From: Flavihumibacter fluvii | GTDB taxonomy: Bacteria > Bacteroidota > Bacteroidia > Chitinophagales > Chitinophagaceae | DNA length: 64,000 bases | Reading direction: 5' to 3' | Assembly (NCBI RefSeq): GCF_018595675.2 | Contig: NZ_CP092333.1 | Coordinates: 4,054,001 to 4,118,000, forward strand | Shown here: positions 11,001-19,931 of the stretch, piece by piece | Layout: every line of letters starts with the position of its first letter | How positions within the stretch are numbered: position 1 is the stretch's first letter | Notes under the pieces: model-generated | Told to the model about the DNA's origin: nothing | What the model saw: the letters and a program-made list of their open reading frames with translations, nothing else | Database searches by the model: none | Made by a program: the position numbers and the translations under genes

Positions 11001-11438
11001 CAAACGTTCATGGGTTAAGAATGGTACGAGTGCTACAACGGCATCATCCTTTCCCACCTGCTCCAGTTGCGTGATCAAGAACAACTGGGCCTCCGGGTTA
11101 CTTATTGCAGAAAGCGCTTTGCCATAGCTGTTAGTCGCCAGGGAACGCCAGGCTTCGTTGCCGCTCCTGGTGGCACAAAAAGAAAATCCACCGATGGCGT
11201 CATTGATGCGGGTCGGGTCTCCGGATTTATCGAGCTGGCGCGCCAGTTCAACGAGTCCGGCTTCTCCCAGGTCAGCCACGGCCGACGCATTTTTCCAAAG
11301 TTGTGCAGAATCATCTGCCGGTGTTTTGGCCAGCAGGTCGGCGATCTTCGTCGCCGTGGTGCGGTTTTTATCTGTTTGTGCCGAGGCCAGGTAAAACAGT
11401 CCGCAGGAAAGTAGTATTAAGACAATCAGTTTTTTCAT
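8004..11438 (-). CDS. HEAT-repeat protein with two DUF1080 (3-keto-disaccharide hydrolase) domains
   Basis: This 1144-aa exported protein begins with a signal peptide ending near ASAQ. Residues about 30-720 form many HEAT-like helical repeats rich in Ala and Leu. Two DUF1080 domains follow, at about 734-940 (opening GFKPLFNEKDLSGWKG) and 945-1135 (opening FKMLFDGTSLHEW). The tail is a lysine-rich KKKKKGKK. The DUF1080 family includes hydrolases of 3-keto-glycosides, which cleave sugars already oxidised at C3. The adjacent upstream gene encodes a Gfo/Idh/MocA oxidoreductase of the kind that makes such keto sugars, which supports a paired oxidise-then-cleave function. Which domain is catalytic is not clear. 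Confidence 0.88.
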   Translation of the reverse strand: MKKLIVLILLSCGLFYLASAQTDKNRTTATKIADLLAKTPADDSAQLWKNASAVADLGEAGLVELARQLDKSGDPTRINDAIGGFSFCATRSGNEAWRSLATNSYGKALSAISNPEAQLFLITQLEQVGKDDAVVALVPFLTHERLSDAAARALATINTESSKQSLLIALGASGGNARVNIVQALGYTAYQPAAKSILPLAGAGDQVLRKVSLHSLAQIGDASAEPALAAAAAKAGYTYDNTEATAAYLLLLNNLSRKGSAALAGKKATALTQLKKPEQVHTRIAALKILTDIQGDKSTALLTGAMKDADPEYRQAALKFAAPYVNGQTNTAWLSTLQKSNNTVKAEIINMLAGKGDAAAFAPALALLKGSDVTARMAVANAAAITGKSAAVAPLISLLNKAGKEEATAVKKALLLLDGKTVTAPAAAALAGASSSGKAALLDVLGEKGAGAEVATALPYLNSPEADVKASAAGALNKMAGPQDLAVLFPLLSSATDATDLKNAQGIVTSALNGIADPAQRSTTLLNQFAATPAGKKANFYPVFSGVGGKAGLQTMVKEFGSSDEAGKKAAIDALAGWKEGEAASELARLISENKTSASAPQLIDGFTKQIARAKKTPEQRYILIRDVMEATTNKTQQAKLLNELSDAPTYGALKYAGQFLQDPQLKYPAASTVKDIAISNPGIYGAEALKVMQEAVGAQAGAEADYQKEELRKHIAALPKSEGFKPLFNEKDLSGWKGLVADPIQRAKMDAATLAKEQAKADEIMRKGWSVENGVLVFGGHGENLCTDKKYGDFEMIVDWKIEKDGDAGIYLRGTPQVQIWDTSRRDVGAEVGSGGLYNNQKNPSKPLVLADNAIGDWNNFRIIMVGDQVTVYLNGVLVVDKVALENFWDRGLPLFTEEQIELQAHGNIIKYRDIYIREIPSVKPFVLPEQEVKDNFKMLFDGTSLHEWVGNKTAYVIEDGNIAVYPKRGGNGNLYTKDEYSDFIYRFEFKLTPGANNGVGIRAPLDGDAAYDGMEIQILDNDADIYKNLQVYQYHGSVYGVIPAKRGYLKPVGEWNEEEIAIQGSKIKVTLNGTVITEGDIAEASKNGTVDHREHPGLARTKGHIGFLGHGDTLFFRNIRVKDLSVQPVAPETGKKKKKGKK

Positions 11439-11473
11439 ATTCTATGTAATAGCGTGTTTGAATGAATGGTAGA

Positions 11474-12751
11474 TCAGATGCTCCAGGGTCCGCGCAGCGG
11501 TGGATTCATCAGGCGGTTAGCGCCTTCGTCGTTAATGAATTCCTGTAACACGGGATCGAAATGCAGGGTGCGGTTCAGTTGCAAGGCGATTTTTCCCATG
11601 TTCACGATGGTGGCAGAGCGATGGCCGTTCTCTTCATTCAGTGCGAACTTCTTCCGCGTTTTCACGGCATCGATAAAGTCGGTGGATACAGGCAACGGAT
11701 CCGGGAATTCAGCCAGTTTTTTCTCAATATCCGGGATGGTACACTTAAAGCCTTTGTAGAGTTTCCCCTTTGGTCCTTCGATATATGCCGCGTCTTCCAT
11801 ACTGCCGGCGCCGTCTAGCACTATCTGGCAGCCATCGGCATAAGTGTAGGTGATCTTGCGCCAGGTGCCCACAGCATCATCGTTTTGTTGCGGTGCATCA
11901 ACCTCTACCAAAACCGGACTGGTATCGTCTTTTCCCAGGAAATACTGGATGGGATCGATATAGTGCTGGCCCATATCACCGAGGCCACCTCCGTCGTAAT
12001 CCCAGTACCCGCGGAAAGTGGTGTGTACGCGGTGTTCACTATAGGGCTTGAAGGGTGCGGGCCCCAGCCACATGTCGTAATCCAGTTCCTTCGGAACGGG
12101 TTGCACCGGCAGGTTGGTTTTGCCCACCCAATAGAATTTCCAGTCGAAGCCCGTGTGCCGGCTAACGGTCACCTTCAGGGGCCAGCCGAGCAGGCCACTG
12201 TCGACCAGTTTCTTGATCGGCTTCACGGTGGTATTCATGCCATAGAAATTGTCGGAGAAGCGGAACCAGGTATTGAGCCGGAAGATCCGGCCGTGTTGCT
12301 GCACGGCTTCCACCAGCCTTTTGCCTTCGCCGATGGTTCGGGTCATGGGTTTTTCACACCAGATATCCTTGCCGGCACGCGCGGCGTCGGCGGCGATGAT
12401 GCCATGCCAGTGCGGCGGGGTCGCGATATGCACAATATCCACTTCCGGCAGGGTGATCAGTTCGCGGTAATCGCGGAAGGTCTTCACGCCTTTTCCGCCT
12501 TTCAGGGCGTCGAGGGCCAGCTGGATGTGCCGGGTGTCTACATCACAAACGGCCACCACGCGGGTGCCGCCGTATTCAATATGTCCGCGGCCCATGCCAC
12601 CTACGCCAACAATGGCTTTGGTCAGCTGGTCACTGGGGGCCAGGAATCCAGGTCCGCCGAGCACATGCCGGGGAACGATGGTAAAAGCAGCAATGGCGCC
12701 GACAGAGTTGCGGATGAAACTGCGCCGGCTGTTAGATGATTTTGGGGGCAT
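11474..12751 (-). CDS. Tat-exported Gfo/Idh/MocA family oxidoreductase
   Basis: This 425-aa NAD(P)-dependent sugar oxidoreductase has a twin-arginine signal at residues 8-16 (SRRSFIRNS), so it is probably folded before export to the periplasm. A Rossmann start (VGVGGMGRGH) lies near residue 50, followed by VVAVCDVD. The family lysine motif EKPMTRTIGEG and the C-terminal sugar-binding domain follow. It lies 35 nt upstream of the HEAT/DUF1080 gene on the same strand. In the known pathway such enzymes oxidise C3 of a glycoside before a DUF1080 hydrolase cleaves it. The exact substrate is unknown. Confidence 0.9.
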   Translation of the reverse strand: MPPKSSNSRRSFIRNSVGAIAAFTIVPRHVLGGPGFLAPSDQLTKAIVGVGGMGRGHIEYGGTRVVAVCDVDTRHIQLALDALKGGKGVKTFRDYRELITLPEVDIVHIATPPHWHGIIAADAARAGKDIWCEKPMTRTIGEGKRLVEAVQQHGRIFRLNTWFRFSDNFYGMNTTVKPIKKLVDSGLLGWPLKVTVSRHTGFDWKFYWVGKTNLPVQPVPKELDYDMWLGPAPFKPYSEHRVHTTFRGYWDYDGGGLGDMGQHYIDPIQYFLGKDDTSPVLVEVDAPQQNDDAVGTWRKITYTYADGCQIVLDGAGSMEDAAYIEGPKGKLYKGFKCTIPDIEKKLAEFPDPLPVSTDFIDAVKTRKKFALNEENGHRSATIVNMGKIALQLNRTLHFDPVLQEFINDEGANRLMNPPLRGPWSI

Positions 12752-12859
12752 AGTTGCTAAAATTTTGCGCGCATAAGATAAAGATAATTCGGGAGGCTGG
12801 CGTCTGTTAGAGGCAGCACAGTTGGATTTTGTTTATTTAATAAAGGAGATGGGTAATTT

Positions 12860-13018
12860 ATGCGTGATCTAATCATAAAAACAGGCAAAGAGAATATGGA
12901 TATCACCCTGATCCATGGCTTATACCGCCAGTTCGGGTTTAAGGATCTTGCCCACCCTTCCTGTGTTATGGAAATTTATCAGCCCGAAGCGCATCTTTTG
13001 TACCAGAACCTGCCCTAA
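12860..13018 (+). CDS. Possible small protein, 52 aa
   Basis: An open frame of 52 codons starts at an ATG preceded by AAAGGAGAT about ten bases upstream and ends 8 nt before the next start codon. The product (MRDLIIKTGKENMDITLIHG, then a short C-terminal half) has no recognisable domain or signal peptide. It could be a real small gene in front of the HTH regulator or chance coding in a 275-bp gap. No function is proposed. Confidence 0.3.
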   Translation: MRDLIIKTGKENMDITLIHGLYRQFGFKDLAHPSCVMEIYQPEAHLLYQNLP

Positions 13019-13026
13019 ATTGCCTC

Positions 13027-13668
13027 ATGCCGAAGAACAAAGCCTTCCATCGCCGGATCCAGATCCTCGACCAATGCCTGCGGCGCCGGCAGAAGGTGTG
13101 GACCGTGAATGCCTTGCTGGAAGCCACTAATGGCCACCTGGCAGACCACGGCTACCCGGAGATATCCATTCGCACTTTATATGATGACCTGCGCTACCTG
13201 CAGGAGACCCTTACCGCCCCGGTAGAAAAATACCAGCAGGGAAAGCTGGTTGGTTACCGGTACAGTGATCCTGCGTATACCCTGGTTAACTCACCTTTGT
13301 CTGAAGAAGAAAAAGTAGTGCTGCGCAAGATGCTGGATTTCCTTCGCGCGAATGGCTTACCCATGCAGGCGGAAATCGAAGCCCTGCTTAACCGCCACGG
13401 ACTGCTTTCTGAAGCGGAACAACCCTTGTCTGAGGATCGCTTGCAAAGCGAACCCGACCTGGCCAGGTCTGAGGTTAGATTGAAAAAGGCCGAATCCAGG
13501 TTATCCGGGCCTTCTGCCGCTGATGCCCAGGCGGCACCGGGTCCGGCAGGCAGTCATTATTATTCTTACGGTGATTTGCTATTGAACAAGCTGGTCTTGC
13601 GCATGGAACTCACCGAATTTTCTGCCTACCGCGACAGCTTCTGGCACTGGCTGGAAAGCGAGGCCTAA
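13027..13668 (+). CDS. HTH regulator resembling the N-terminus of WYL proteins
   Basis: This 213-aa protein starts with a winged-helix-like region (RRIQILDQCLRRRQKVWTVN, then ISIRTLYDDLRYLQETL) typical of the DNA-binding N-terminal part of WYL-type regulators. GYRYSDPAYTL and LSEEEKVVLRKML follow, as in the linker of those proteins. It lacks a WYL domain. Instead residues about 135-185 are charged and low-complexity, followed by a short C-terminal helix. A cytoplasmic transcription factor is likely. Ligand and target genes are unknown. It faces away from the Gfo/Idh gene and lies 80 nt before the VWA gene. Confidence 0.6.
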   Translation: MPKNKAFHRRIQILDQCLRRRQKVWTVNALLEATNGHLADHGYPEISIRTLYDDLRYLQETLTAPVEKYQQGKLVGYRYSDPAYTLVNSPLSEEEKVVLRKMLDFLRANGLPMQAEIEALLNRHGLLSEAEQPLSEDRLQSEPDLARSEVRLKKAESRLSGPSAADAQAAPGPAGSHYYSYGDLLLNKLVLRMELTEFSAYRDSFWHWLESEA

Positions 13669-13748
13669 AAAATTTTCAGCAAAATTTTCCTCTGCAAATA
13701 GGTCGCAAACATGGGTTGTTGCTTTGTCTCAACAAAAACAACCCCACC

Positions 13749-14390
13749 ATGTCAACCATTAAAAAAGTCTACAACCTCATCATTCTCGATGAAAGCGGCT
13801 CTATGTCCTCTATCCAACAGGCGACCATGAGTACATTTAATGAACTGATCCAATCTATCGCTGCCGAAACTACCAAAATAGACGGCCACGAACAATGGAT
13901 CAATTTTTTCAGCTTCAATGGTGTAGGTATCAAAGAGCAGATGCCGCTGCAGAAGGTTTCGAGCTTGTTATTGTTGCATGAAGAAAATTACCGGCCAGAT
14001 AGCCTGACCCCGCTTTTTGATGCGATTGGCCATGCCACCGGAAAACTGAAATTCGCCCTCGAAAAAGAAAAGGACTATGCGGTACTGGTTACCATATTAA
14101 CGGATGGCGAAGAAAATGCTTCAAAGGAATATACCGGAGAAAAAATCAGCGCCCTTATCAATGAATTGAAGAAAAAGAACTGGGTCTTCACCTATATCGG
14201 CACCAACCAGGATGTCGCCAAAGAAGCTGCAAAGATCAACATCACGAACCACCTGTATTTTGCCGCACCGGAAATGGCCAGCAAGTCCGTGCTGTCGAAA
14301 GAACTGAAAGCCCGCGAACGATTTTACAGGAAGCTGGAAGAGAATCCGGCTGCCGCAGTGCAGGATAATTATTTTGATGCGGAGCAGTAA
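13749..14390 (+). CDS. VWA-domain protein
   Basis: This 213-aa protein consists of one von Willebrand A domain. The metal-binding MIDAS motif DESGS is at residues 14-18, with a conserved Thr in DSLTPLFDAIG and the TDGEENAS motif later. I chose the ATG at 13749 over one 11 codons upstream (13716), because the domain then begins at once (MSTIKKVYNL). There is no signal peptide or membrane segment, so it should be cytoplasmic. VWA proteins usually bind a partner through the metal, but no MoxR ATPase is nearby. It converges with the DUF4838 gene. Confidence 0.85.
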   Translation: MSTIKKVYNLIILDESGSMSSIQQATMSTFNELIQSIAAETTKIDGHEQWINFFSFNGVGIKEQMPLQKVSSLLLLHEENYRPDSLTPLFDAIGHATGKLKFALEKEKDYAVLVTILTDGEENASKEYTGEKISALINELKKKNWVFTYIGTNQDVAKEAAKINITNHLYFAAPEMASKSVLSKELKARERFYRKLEENPAAAVQDNYFDAEQ

Positions 14391-14404
14391 GCCAGCCTTC
14401 AAAA

Positions 14405-16288
14405 CTATTTCGGTGGAGCCGCTAAAAATGCCTGGTATTGCTCAAAATACTCCGTTGGTGTAGTATCCCATTCTGCTATCCGCGCCACATTGGTGCGCAT
14501 GCAGTGGTAATAAAATTCGTACAACGCTGCTGCTATCGATGGATTGGGTATCCAGGCATTTTTAGCGCCCTGGACAAATGCACCCCGCGGTCCCGTTTTT
14601 TCTTCCCTGGCAATCTCGAGCGTGGCATAATAAACGGGCAGGCGTGCTGATCGAACCCTGGCAAACAGTGTTTCATCCTGCTTTACGGCAGCCTCTGCCC
14701 GGTCAAAAATGGCATTGTACCGGTTGATGAGGGGTTGCGATAAATAGCTTTCCTTTCCATCGACCGGCGATCCGAAGATCGACATTTTCACCCCTTTCCC
14801 GGATTGGTTATTGTCGTGCAGCAGCGTAATATAGGCCTTCACGTCCGACGCTGCCGGGCCATAATATGCCGCTAAAAACTCATCCATTTCTTTTTCAACG
14901 GATAGTTCAGGATTCCACAACATACGCGCCATCAGGTAAGCCCTCAACTGCGCGAACTCTCCGCCCTGCTGGATATTTCCCTGCTCAAAGAGGGCCGACA
15001 CATGGTTGCGGTGGAGGAATTGGATATTGGGCTGTAATACGCGCAGGTTAGGAAATGGCGCCAGTAAATTGTTGAAGCTGATGGTATAATCCCAGATCAG
15101 GATATTGTTGGTGATGCGGCCCCAGCCCTTCAGGTCGCTGCTGAAAGAGGTATCGCCGGTTTCCATCGGGTCATTGCGCGAACTCTCGATACTGCATAAC
15201 ATGATGTTGACATTTTTTCGCGGTACGATGCCCCTGGGCGGCACCCGGGTATACTGGTAGGCCAGGGTGGAGATTATTTTGTCGGGAAAACGATCCGCCA
15301 CCTGGTTCACAAAATGCAACAATGACCCCATGCCTAATGCCGGATATTTTTCCCCGCCATGGGTGGAATACATTTTGTCTTCCGGCCGGAAGGCTGCATA
15401 GGTACTATCAAGGGCGGCACATGCAGCACACTTGCAATGGTTTACATTATCGTTCTGGCTCACACTCCAGTATAAAGCCCCGGGCTTTTTATCCATGGCC
15501 TCCTTCAGGTTTTTACAAACTATGTCGAGCACATCCTTATTGGATAAACACAACTGCGCTTCGGGCTGCAGGCCCTTGCCATCCCAGGTTGGTATGGCGC
15601 CTGCATGTCGTTGCCCATCATAATACGCAAAATATTCAGGGTGTGTTGCACCATATTCTTTAATGTCCAGCAAGCTGGCAAAAGTGTGTACCCAATAACC
15701 CCATTGGCTTTTATCTGCACCCCGGCCTTCAAACGAATGCAACTTATGCCAATCCATATATTCCTGGTTGTAGGCATCATTATAAAAAACCTCCCGGTAG
15801 GTAAATGCGGGTAACTGCCGGTCGTTGATCGCATTCAAAGTGATGGATGTTCGTTTAGGCACTACAGTCAGGTCGGATGCATATTTCCGGCAACCAAGGT
15901 ATTTTTCGAGGAAGGTATACACACCATAGAGCACACCCTTCCTGGTGCCGCCGGTAATCAGTAACTTTTTACCGGATGTCTTTATCCATAGGCCATCTTC
16001 GGGTAATTCACTTACCGGCAATTGCTGCATAGTTGCGCGTTGCACGTTGCCGATGAGTATTTCCTGCTCCTGCTGCTGTTGGTCATCGGGGCGTAGCGGC
16101 ATTTCCTTGCCGGTCATCCTGCGCAGGTAATCCTGTAATACCTTGGCGGCCTTCACCTCCATGGTGGTTGGTTTCGCAGGCACCACGATACTATAAGCAG
16201 ATTGCCCATTTTTTACCAGGTCTATTTTCTGTGCCGGCGATACGAAGTATTGCATTCCCGCAACCATGAACAGCAATAATTTTTTCAT
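14405..16288 (-). CDS. DUF4838 protein (glycoside-hydrolase-like)
   Basis: This 627-aa exported protein has an N-terminal signal peptide (MKKLLLFMVAG onward, ending near SPAQ). An alpha/beta domain of the kind found before GH20 and GH67 catalytic barrels covers about residues 30-150 (AAKVLQDYLRRMTG, later TRKGVLYGVYTFLEKYLGCR). The DUF4838 barrel-like domain covers about 200-480 and contains a CKCAACAALD cysteine cluster. Family members lie in polysaccharide-utilisation regions and are presumed carbohydrate-active. The specific reaction is not known. It is convergent with the VWA gene. Confidence 0.8.
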   Translation of the reverse strand: MKKLLLFMVAGMQYFVSPAQKIDLVKNGQSAYSIVVPAKPTTMEVKAAKVLQDYLRRMTGKEMPLRPDDQQQQEQEILIGNVQRATMQQLPVSELPEDGLWIKTSGKKLLITGGTRKGVLYGVYTFLEKYLGCRKYASDLTVVPKRTSITLNAINDRQLPAFTYREVFYNDAYNQEYMDWHKLHSFEGRGADKSQWGYWVHTFASLLDIKEYGATHPEYFAYYDGQRHAGAIPTWDGKGLQPEAQLCLSNKDVLDIVCKNLKEAMDKKPGALYWSVSQNDNVNHCKCAACAALDSTYAAFRPEDKMYSTHGGEKYPALGMGSLLHFVNQVADRFPDKIISTLAYQYTRVPPRGIVPRKNVNIMLCSIESSRNDPMETGDTSFSSDLKGWGRITNNILIWDYTISFNNLLAPFPNLRVLQPNIQFLHRNHVSALFEQGNIQQGGEFAQLRAYLMARMLWNPELSVEKEMDEFLAAYYGPAASDVKAYITLLHDNNQSGKGVKMSIFGSPVDGKESYLSQPLINRYNAIFDRAEAAVKQDETLFARVRSARLPVYYATLEIAREEKTGPRGAFVQGAKNAWIPNPSIAAALYEFYYHCMRTNVARIAEWDTTPTEYFEQYQAFLAAPPK

Positions 16289-16510
16289 GCTTAAAAGTTA
16301 GGGTTCACCATTCCCCGAAGTAAAGAAATATATACAGGAGAAAGAAATGGAAACACCGTTTATAGGGTTGGACATTATCCGGGAAAGTCAGTATTGCCTT
16401 ACAGACTGAATTTTAGTTGTTACCTTCAGGTGCAGTGTTTACAGCTGCTTCCCTGGCCCGGCCACGAACGCTGGCGGCAAGCATAATGACATCGCTACAA
16501 ATAGTATAAC

Positions 16511-16945
16511 ATGTCCAATATAAAAAAAATCTTAATAGCAGTTGACGGTGGACCGACTTCTGAAAAAGTCGCTTCTAACGGCCTTCAGTTGGCACAGCAA
16601 CTGCATGCGGAATTGGCTGTAATAAGCGTCCTTGACACGACTGCGCTGATGTCTGACGGTGCTGTTACACCCGATGAATTAGCAGCCATTCTTAAGAATG
16701 ACTTAAAAAATAGTCAGCAACTCCTGGTTGACAATATATTTAAGGACCAGAAGGTCTGGACATTTGTCGAAAATGGAAAGCCGGTTGATGCTATTTTAAA
16801 AGTTGCCGATGAATGGGAAGCAGATTTAATTGTATTAGGTACGCATGGCCGTGCCGGACTATCACATTTAATCATGGGTAGTGTTGCTGAAAAAGTCATC
16901 AGGCATTCGACAAAACCTATTTTGATTATCCCCACCAGGCCATAG
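16511..16945 (+). CDS. Universal stress protein, UspA family
   Basis: This single-domain USP of 144 aa starts KKILIAVDGGPTSEKV. It carries the ATP-binding pattern GTHGRAGLSHLIMGSVAEKV followed by a small hydrophobic end (KPILIIPTRP), so nucleotide binding is likely. USP proteins are cytoplasmic and respond to starvation or oxidative stress. The gene is monocistronic, with 222 bp of upstream DNA in which I see no further coding sequence. Confidence 0.9.
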   Translation: MSNIKKILIAVDGGPTSEKVASNGLQLAQQLHAELAVISVLDTTALMSDGAVTPDELAAILKNDLKNSQQLLVDNIFKDQKVWTFVENGKPVDAILKVADEWEADLIVLGTHGRAGLSHLIMGSVAEKVIRHSTKPILIIPTRP

Positions 16946-17000
16946 CTCATCTGAAAGCTACTTTTATAGGGTATTTAAGGAAGGAAAATTTGTTTTTACC

Positions 17001-17345
17001 ATGCGGTACCAGGTGTATGTTATAGAACTATCAAAACGGGTCTTTACTGAAAATGCAAAATTCCGGACCGCTAATCCCCAGTTTAACGGCGTGTTACAGT
17101 GTCTTTATGTGGGCATGACCAGTAAGACGCCTGCAGAACGGTTCAGGCAGCATAAAACAGGATATGTAAACAAAAAAGGCCACAAGCTGTCTGCAAATAT
17201 TGTCCAGCAATACGGCACCTATTTACGGCCGAGCCTGTACGATCATATCAACCTGAAGCCGATGTCCAGGCTGGAGGCTTTGAGAATGGAAGAGAAACTT
17301 GCCCTGGATTTGAGGCGACAGGGTTATGCCGTATGGTTCAATTGA
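17001..17345 (+). CDS. GIY-YIG nuclease-like small protein
   Basis: This 114-aa protein has the start of a GIY-YIG-type fold: YQVYVIEL replaces the GIY strand, CLYVGMT replaces YIG, and AERFRQHKTGY supplies the conserved arginine helix. RMEEKLALDLRRQGY carries a possible metal-binding glutamate. Such small proteins may be DNA nucleases or relics of them. It ends 61 nt before the ATP-grasp gene but belongs to a different functional theme. Confidence in the family is moderate because the two signature tyrosine motifs are modified. Confidence 0.6.
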   Translation: MRYQVYVIELSKRVFTENAKFRTANPQFNGVLQCLYVGMTSKTPAERFRQHKTGYVNKKGHKLSANIVQQYGTYLRPSLYDHINLKPMSRLEALRMEEKLALDLRRQGYAVWFN

Positions 17346-17406
17346 AATTTTAATTTGTTATTTTCGGGCTATACACGCAAAACAAATACTGCTTTTAAAC
17401 CACTGC

Positions 17407-19920
17407 ATGATCTCAGAAACCGGTCAATCTTTTCTCCCTAAGCATCCGATTTTCCTGCAACAGGAATGGAATACTTTCTTTGATTCTTTTTCACAACTGG
17501 GCCATGAAGAGATCGCTAACCGCAGCCAGGATATCATGCGCTTTCTTAAAGAGAACGGCGTCACTTACCAGATGTACAATGATCCAGGCGGACTGAACCG
17601 CACCTGGAACCTCGATATCGTTCCCTTTATTGTGGATGCAAACGAATGGCGTTTGATTGAAGCCGGACTCCAGCAACGCGCTACCTTATTCAACCTGATC
17701 CTGGAAGATATCTATGGCCAGCAACGCCTCATCAAAGATGGTATCCTGCCAATGGAGATTGTGTACAACCACAATGGCTTCCTGCGCGAATGTTGCGGCA
17801 TCCGGCAGGCCGGCCACCACCAACTGGTGATCTACTCTGCCGACATGGCCCGCAGCAAAGATGGCCAGATCTGGATCCTGAACGACAGGACCCAGGCACC
17901 CTCCGGCTCCGGCTACGCCTGGGAAAACCGCATGGCCATGGCCCGCATCGTGCCCGAACTGTTCAACAACCTGAAAGTAAAAAGACTCTCGCCGTTTTTC
18001 CATTCCATGCGGCAGGCCCTGACTAAAATTGCACCTTACACTGCCACTAAACCGCGTATCGTTATTTTAACGCCCGGCCCCAGTAATGAAACGTATTTCG
18101 AACATTCTTTCCTTTCCTCGCACCTCGGCTTTACCATGGTGCAGGGCGATGACCTGATGGTGAAGGATAATTTCGTGTGGCTGAAAACACTGGGCGGACT
18201 CGAAAAAGTTGATGTGATCATGCGCCGGGTTGACGATGTATATTGCGATCCGCTCGAACTGAAAGAAGACTCACTGTTAGGGATACCCGGTTTACTGCAG
18301 GCCGTTAGAAACGGCCATGTCAGCATCGCAAATCCGCTCGGCAGCAGCGTTATAGAGAACCCGGGATTGATTCCATTCCTGCCCGCTATAGCGCAATATT
18401 TTTTGAACGAACCATTAAAGCTGCCAACCATCGCTTCCTGGTGGTGCGGCCAGCAACAGGCCCTGGATTATGTGCTGGATAACCTGTCCTCCCTCGTGAT
18501 TAAACGAATTTTCCGGGAATCGGATAAGCGCACATCGGTTGATGCCACACAACTGGATCATGCCGCATTGCAGGAACTGAAAGTACGGATCAAAGCCCAG
18601 CCGGCTTTGTATGTAGGCCAGGAGAAAGTGGATTTCTCAGCCTCGCCCTCCTGGGTAAACGAAAACCTGGAATCAAGTCACGCCCTCTTCAGGGGCTTTG
18701 CCGTGAGTGAGAACGGCGGCTACACGATCATGAATGGCGGACTCACCCGCACTTCACTCGACAAAGACAATATCATCATCAGCAACCAGTTGGGTGGCTT
18801 CAGCAAAGACACCTGGATCCTGTCCGATGAAGAGAACAGCGTGCTGCAGATCAAAAAAGACGAGGACCATTTGTATGACCTGCCGGTGGATGATAAAAGT
18901 GATTACCTGCCCAGCCGCACCGGCGAGAACCTTTTCTGGGCGGGCCGCTATGCCGAGCGCGTACTGGGCAATGCCCGTTTCCTGCGCACCGTGCTGCAGG
19001 TGGTGGAAGAAGCCAACAAAGCCTTTATCGATAATGACCTCAATCTAAAAGCATCTTTGTTAACGGCCGTCACTGCCTTTACCAATTCATATCCGGGCTT
19101 CACAGGGAAAGAGGGCAGGAAAAAAATGGAGCAACCCTGGAAAGAACTGGAAGAAGTGCTGTTTGATGAACATCGTGTAGGTGGATTAAGCCATAACATG
19201 GCCTATTTCTTACGCTCCCTGGAAGCCATTCGCGACCATTGGTCCGGCGATACCTGGCGCGTGATCAAAGAGATGGAAGAAAACTGGCAGCGCGCCAAAC
19301 AATTGCAGCACAAAGGACATTATAAAATCCATAGCGCACTTGATGGCGTTATTACTTCCATGATGGCCTTCGTGAGCCTGAACCGCGAAACGATTTCACG
19401 CGACCGTGGCTGGGTACTGCTGGATTGCGGCCGCAAAATGGAACAAAGTATGTTGCTGATCGCTATGTTCCGGGCTACACTCATCCAGAAGAATGATGAA
19501 GCCGTGGAATACCTGCTGCAGGAAGCCGTACTGAACAGTACCGAGAGTATGGTGAATTACCGTTTCAAATACAAGGCACACCTGAAACTACCGCTGGTAT
19601 TGGACCTGCTGATCTTCGATCCGAACAACCCCCGCTCTTTATTTTACCAGGTAGAAAAAATGAAGACCTATTTATCGACCCTGCCAAGAATTAATAATAG
19701 CCAGGGGCTCTCTGACCATGAACGCCTGGTGCTCGAAGTATTTACCCGGATTAATTCTTCAGGTAAGGATGAACTGGCACAAGTGAACGAAAAGACCCAG
19801 ACCTATAAAAACCTGGATAACTTTTTAACCGAGATCAACGGGCTGCTGTATACCATGTACAACGTGGTTTCCTCCACTTATTTCAAACATGCTCAAACGC
19901 AACAACAACTGTTTCGCTAA
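17407..19920 (+). CDS. Circularly permuted ATP-grasp / alpha-E fusion protein
   Basis: This 837-aa fusion joins a circularly permuted ATP-grasp domain (about residues 1-470, formerly DUF404/DUF407) and a helical alpha-E domain (about 510-830, formerly DUF403). I chose the ATG at 17407 (MISETGQSFLPKHP), because the 27 extra codons from 17326 overlap the previous gene and look non-coding. Characteristic stretches are YGQQRLIKDGILP, NDRTQAPSGSGYAWENR and PSRTGENLFWAGRYAER at the start of alpha-E. The family is predicted to ligate amino acids or peptides using ATP. It is followed by a transglutaminase gene 11 nt later, the classic context. Confidence 0.9.
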   Translation: MISETGQSFLPKHPIFLQQEWNTFFDSFSQLGHEEIANRSQDIMRFLKENGVTYQMYNDPGGLNRTWNLDIVPFIVDANEWRLIEAGLQQRATLFNLILEDIYGQQRLIKDGILPMEIVYNHNGFLRECCGIRQAGHHQLVIYSADMARSKDGQIWILNDRTQAPSGSGYAWENRMAMARIVPELFNNLKVKRLSPFFHSMRQALTKIAPYTATKPRIVILTPGPSNETYFEHSFLSSHLGFTMVQGDDLMVKDNFVWLKTLGGLEKVDVIMRRVDDVYCDPLELKEDSLLGIPGLLQAVRNGHVSIANPLGSSVIENPGLIPFLPAIAQYFLNEPLKLPTIASWWCGQQQALDYVLDNLSSLVIKRIFRESDKRTSVDATQLDHAALQELKVRIKAQPALYVGQEKVDFSASPSWVNENLESSHALFRGFAVSENGGYTIMNGGLTRTSLDKDNIIISNQLGGFSKDTWILSDEENSVLQIKKDEDHLYDLPVDDKSDYLPSRTGENLFWAGRYAERVLGNARFLRTVLQVVEEANKAFIDNDLNLKASLLTAVTAFTNSYPGFTGKEGRKKMEQPWKELEEVLFDEHRVGGLSHNMAYFLRSLEAIRDHWSGDTWRVIKEMEENWQRAKQLQHKGHYKIHSALDGVITSMMAFVSLNRETISRDRGWVLLDCGRKMEQSMLLIAMFRATLIQKNDEAVEYLLQEAVLNSTESMVNYRFKYKAHLKLPLVLDLLIFDPNNPRSLFYQVEKMKTYLSTLPRINNSQGLSDHERLVLEVFTRINSSGKDELAQVNEKTQTYKNLDNFLTEINGLLYTMYNVVSSTYFKHAQTQQQLFR

Positions 19921-19931
19921 CCAGCGATTGT

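Noticed and set aside
11885-12739. 284-aa plus-strand frame opposite the Gfo/Idh/MocA gene
   Set aside because: It mirrors the oxidoreductase codons on the other strand. The minus-strand product has Tat, Rossmann and EKP motifs, and this one has none.
16366-16428. 20-codon mini-ORF before the universal stress gene
   Set aside because: It is too short, has no leader-like character, and nothing around it suggests attenuation.
17326-17406. 27-codon N-terminal extension of the ATP-grasp protein
   Set aside because: It overlaps the end of the GIY-YIG-like gene and contains a non-homologous hydrophobic run. The family starts at MISETGQS.
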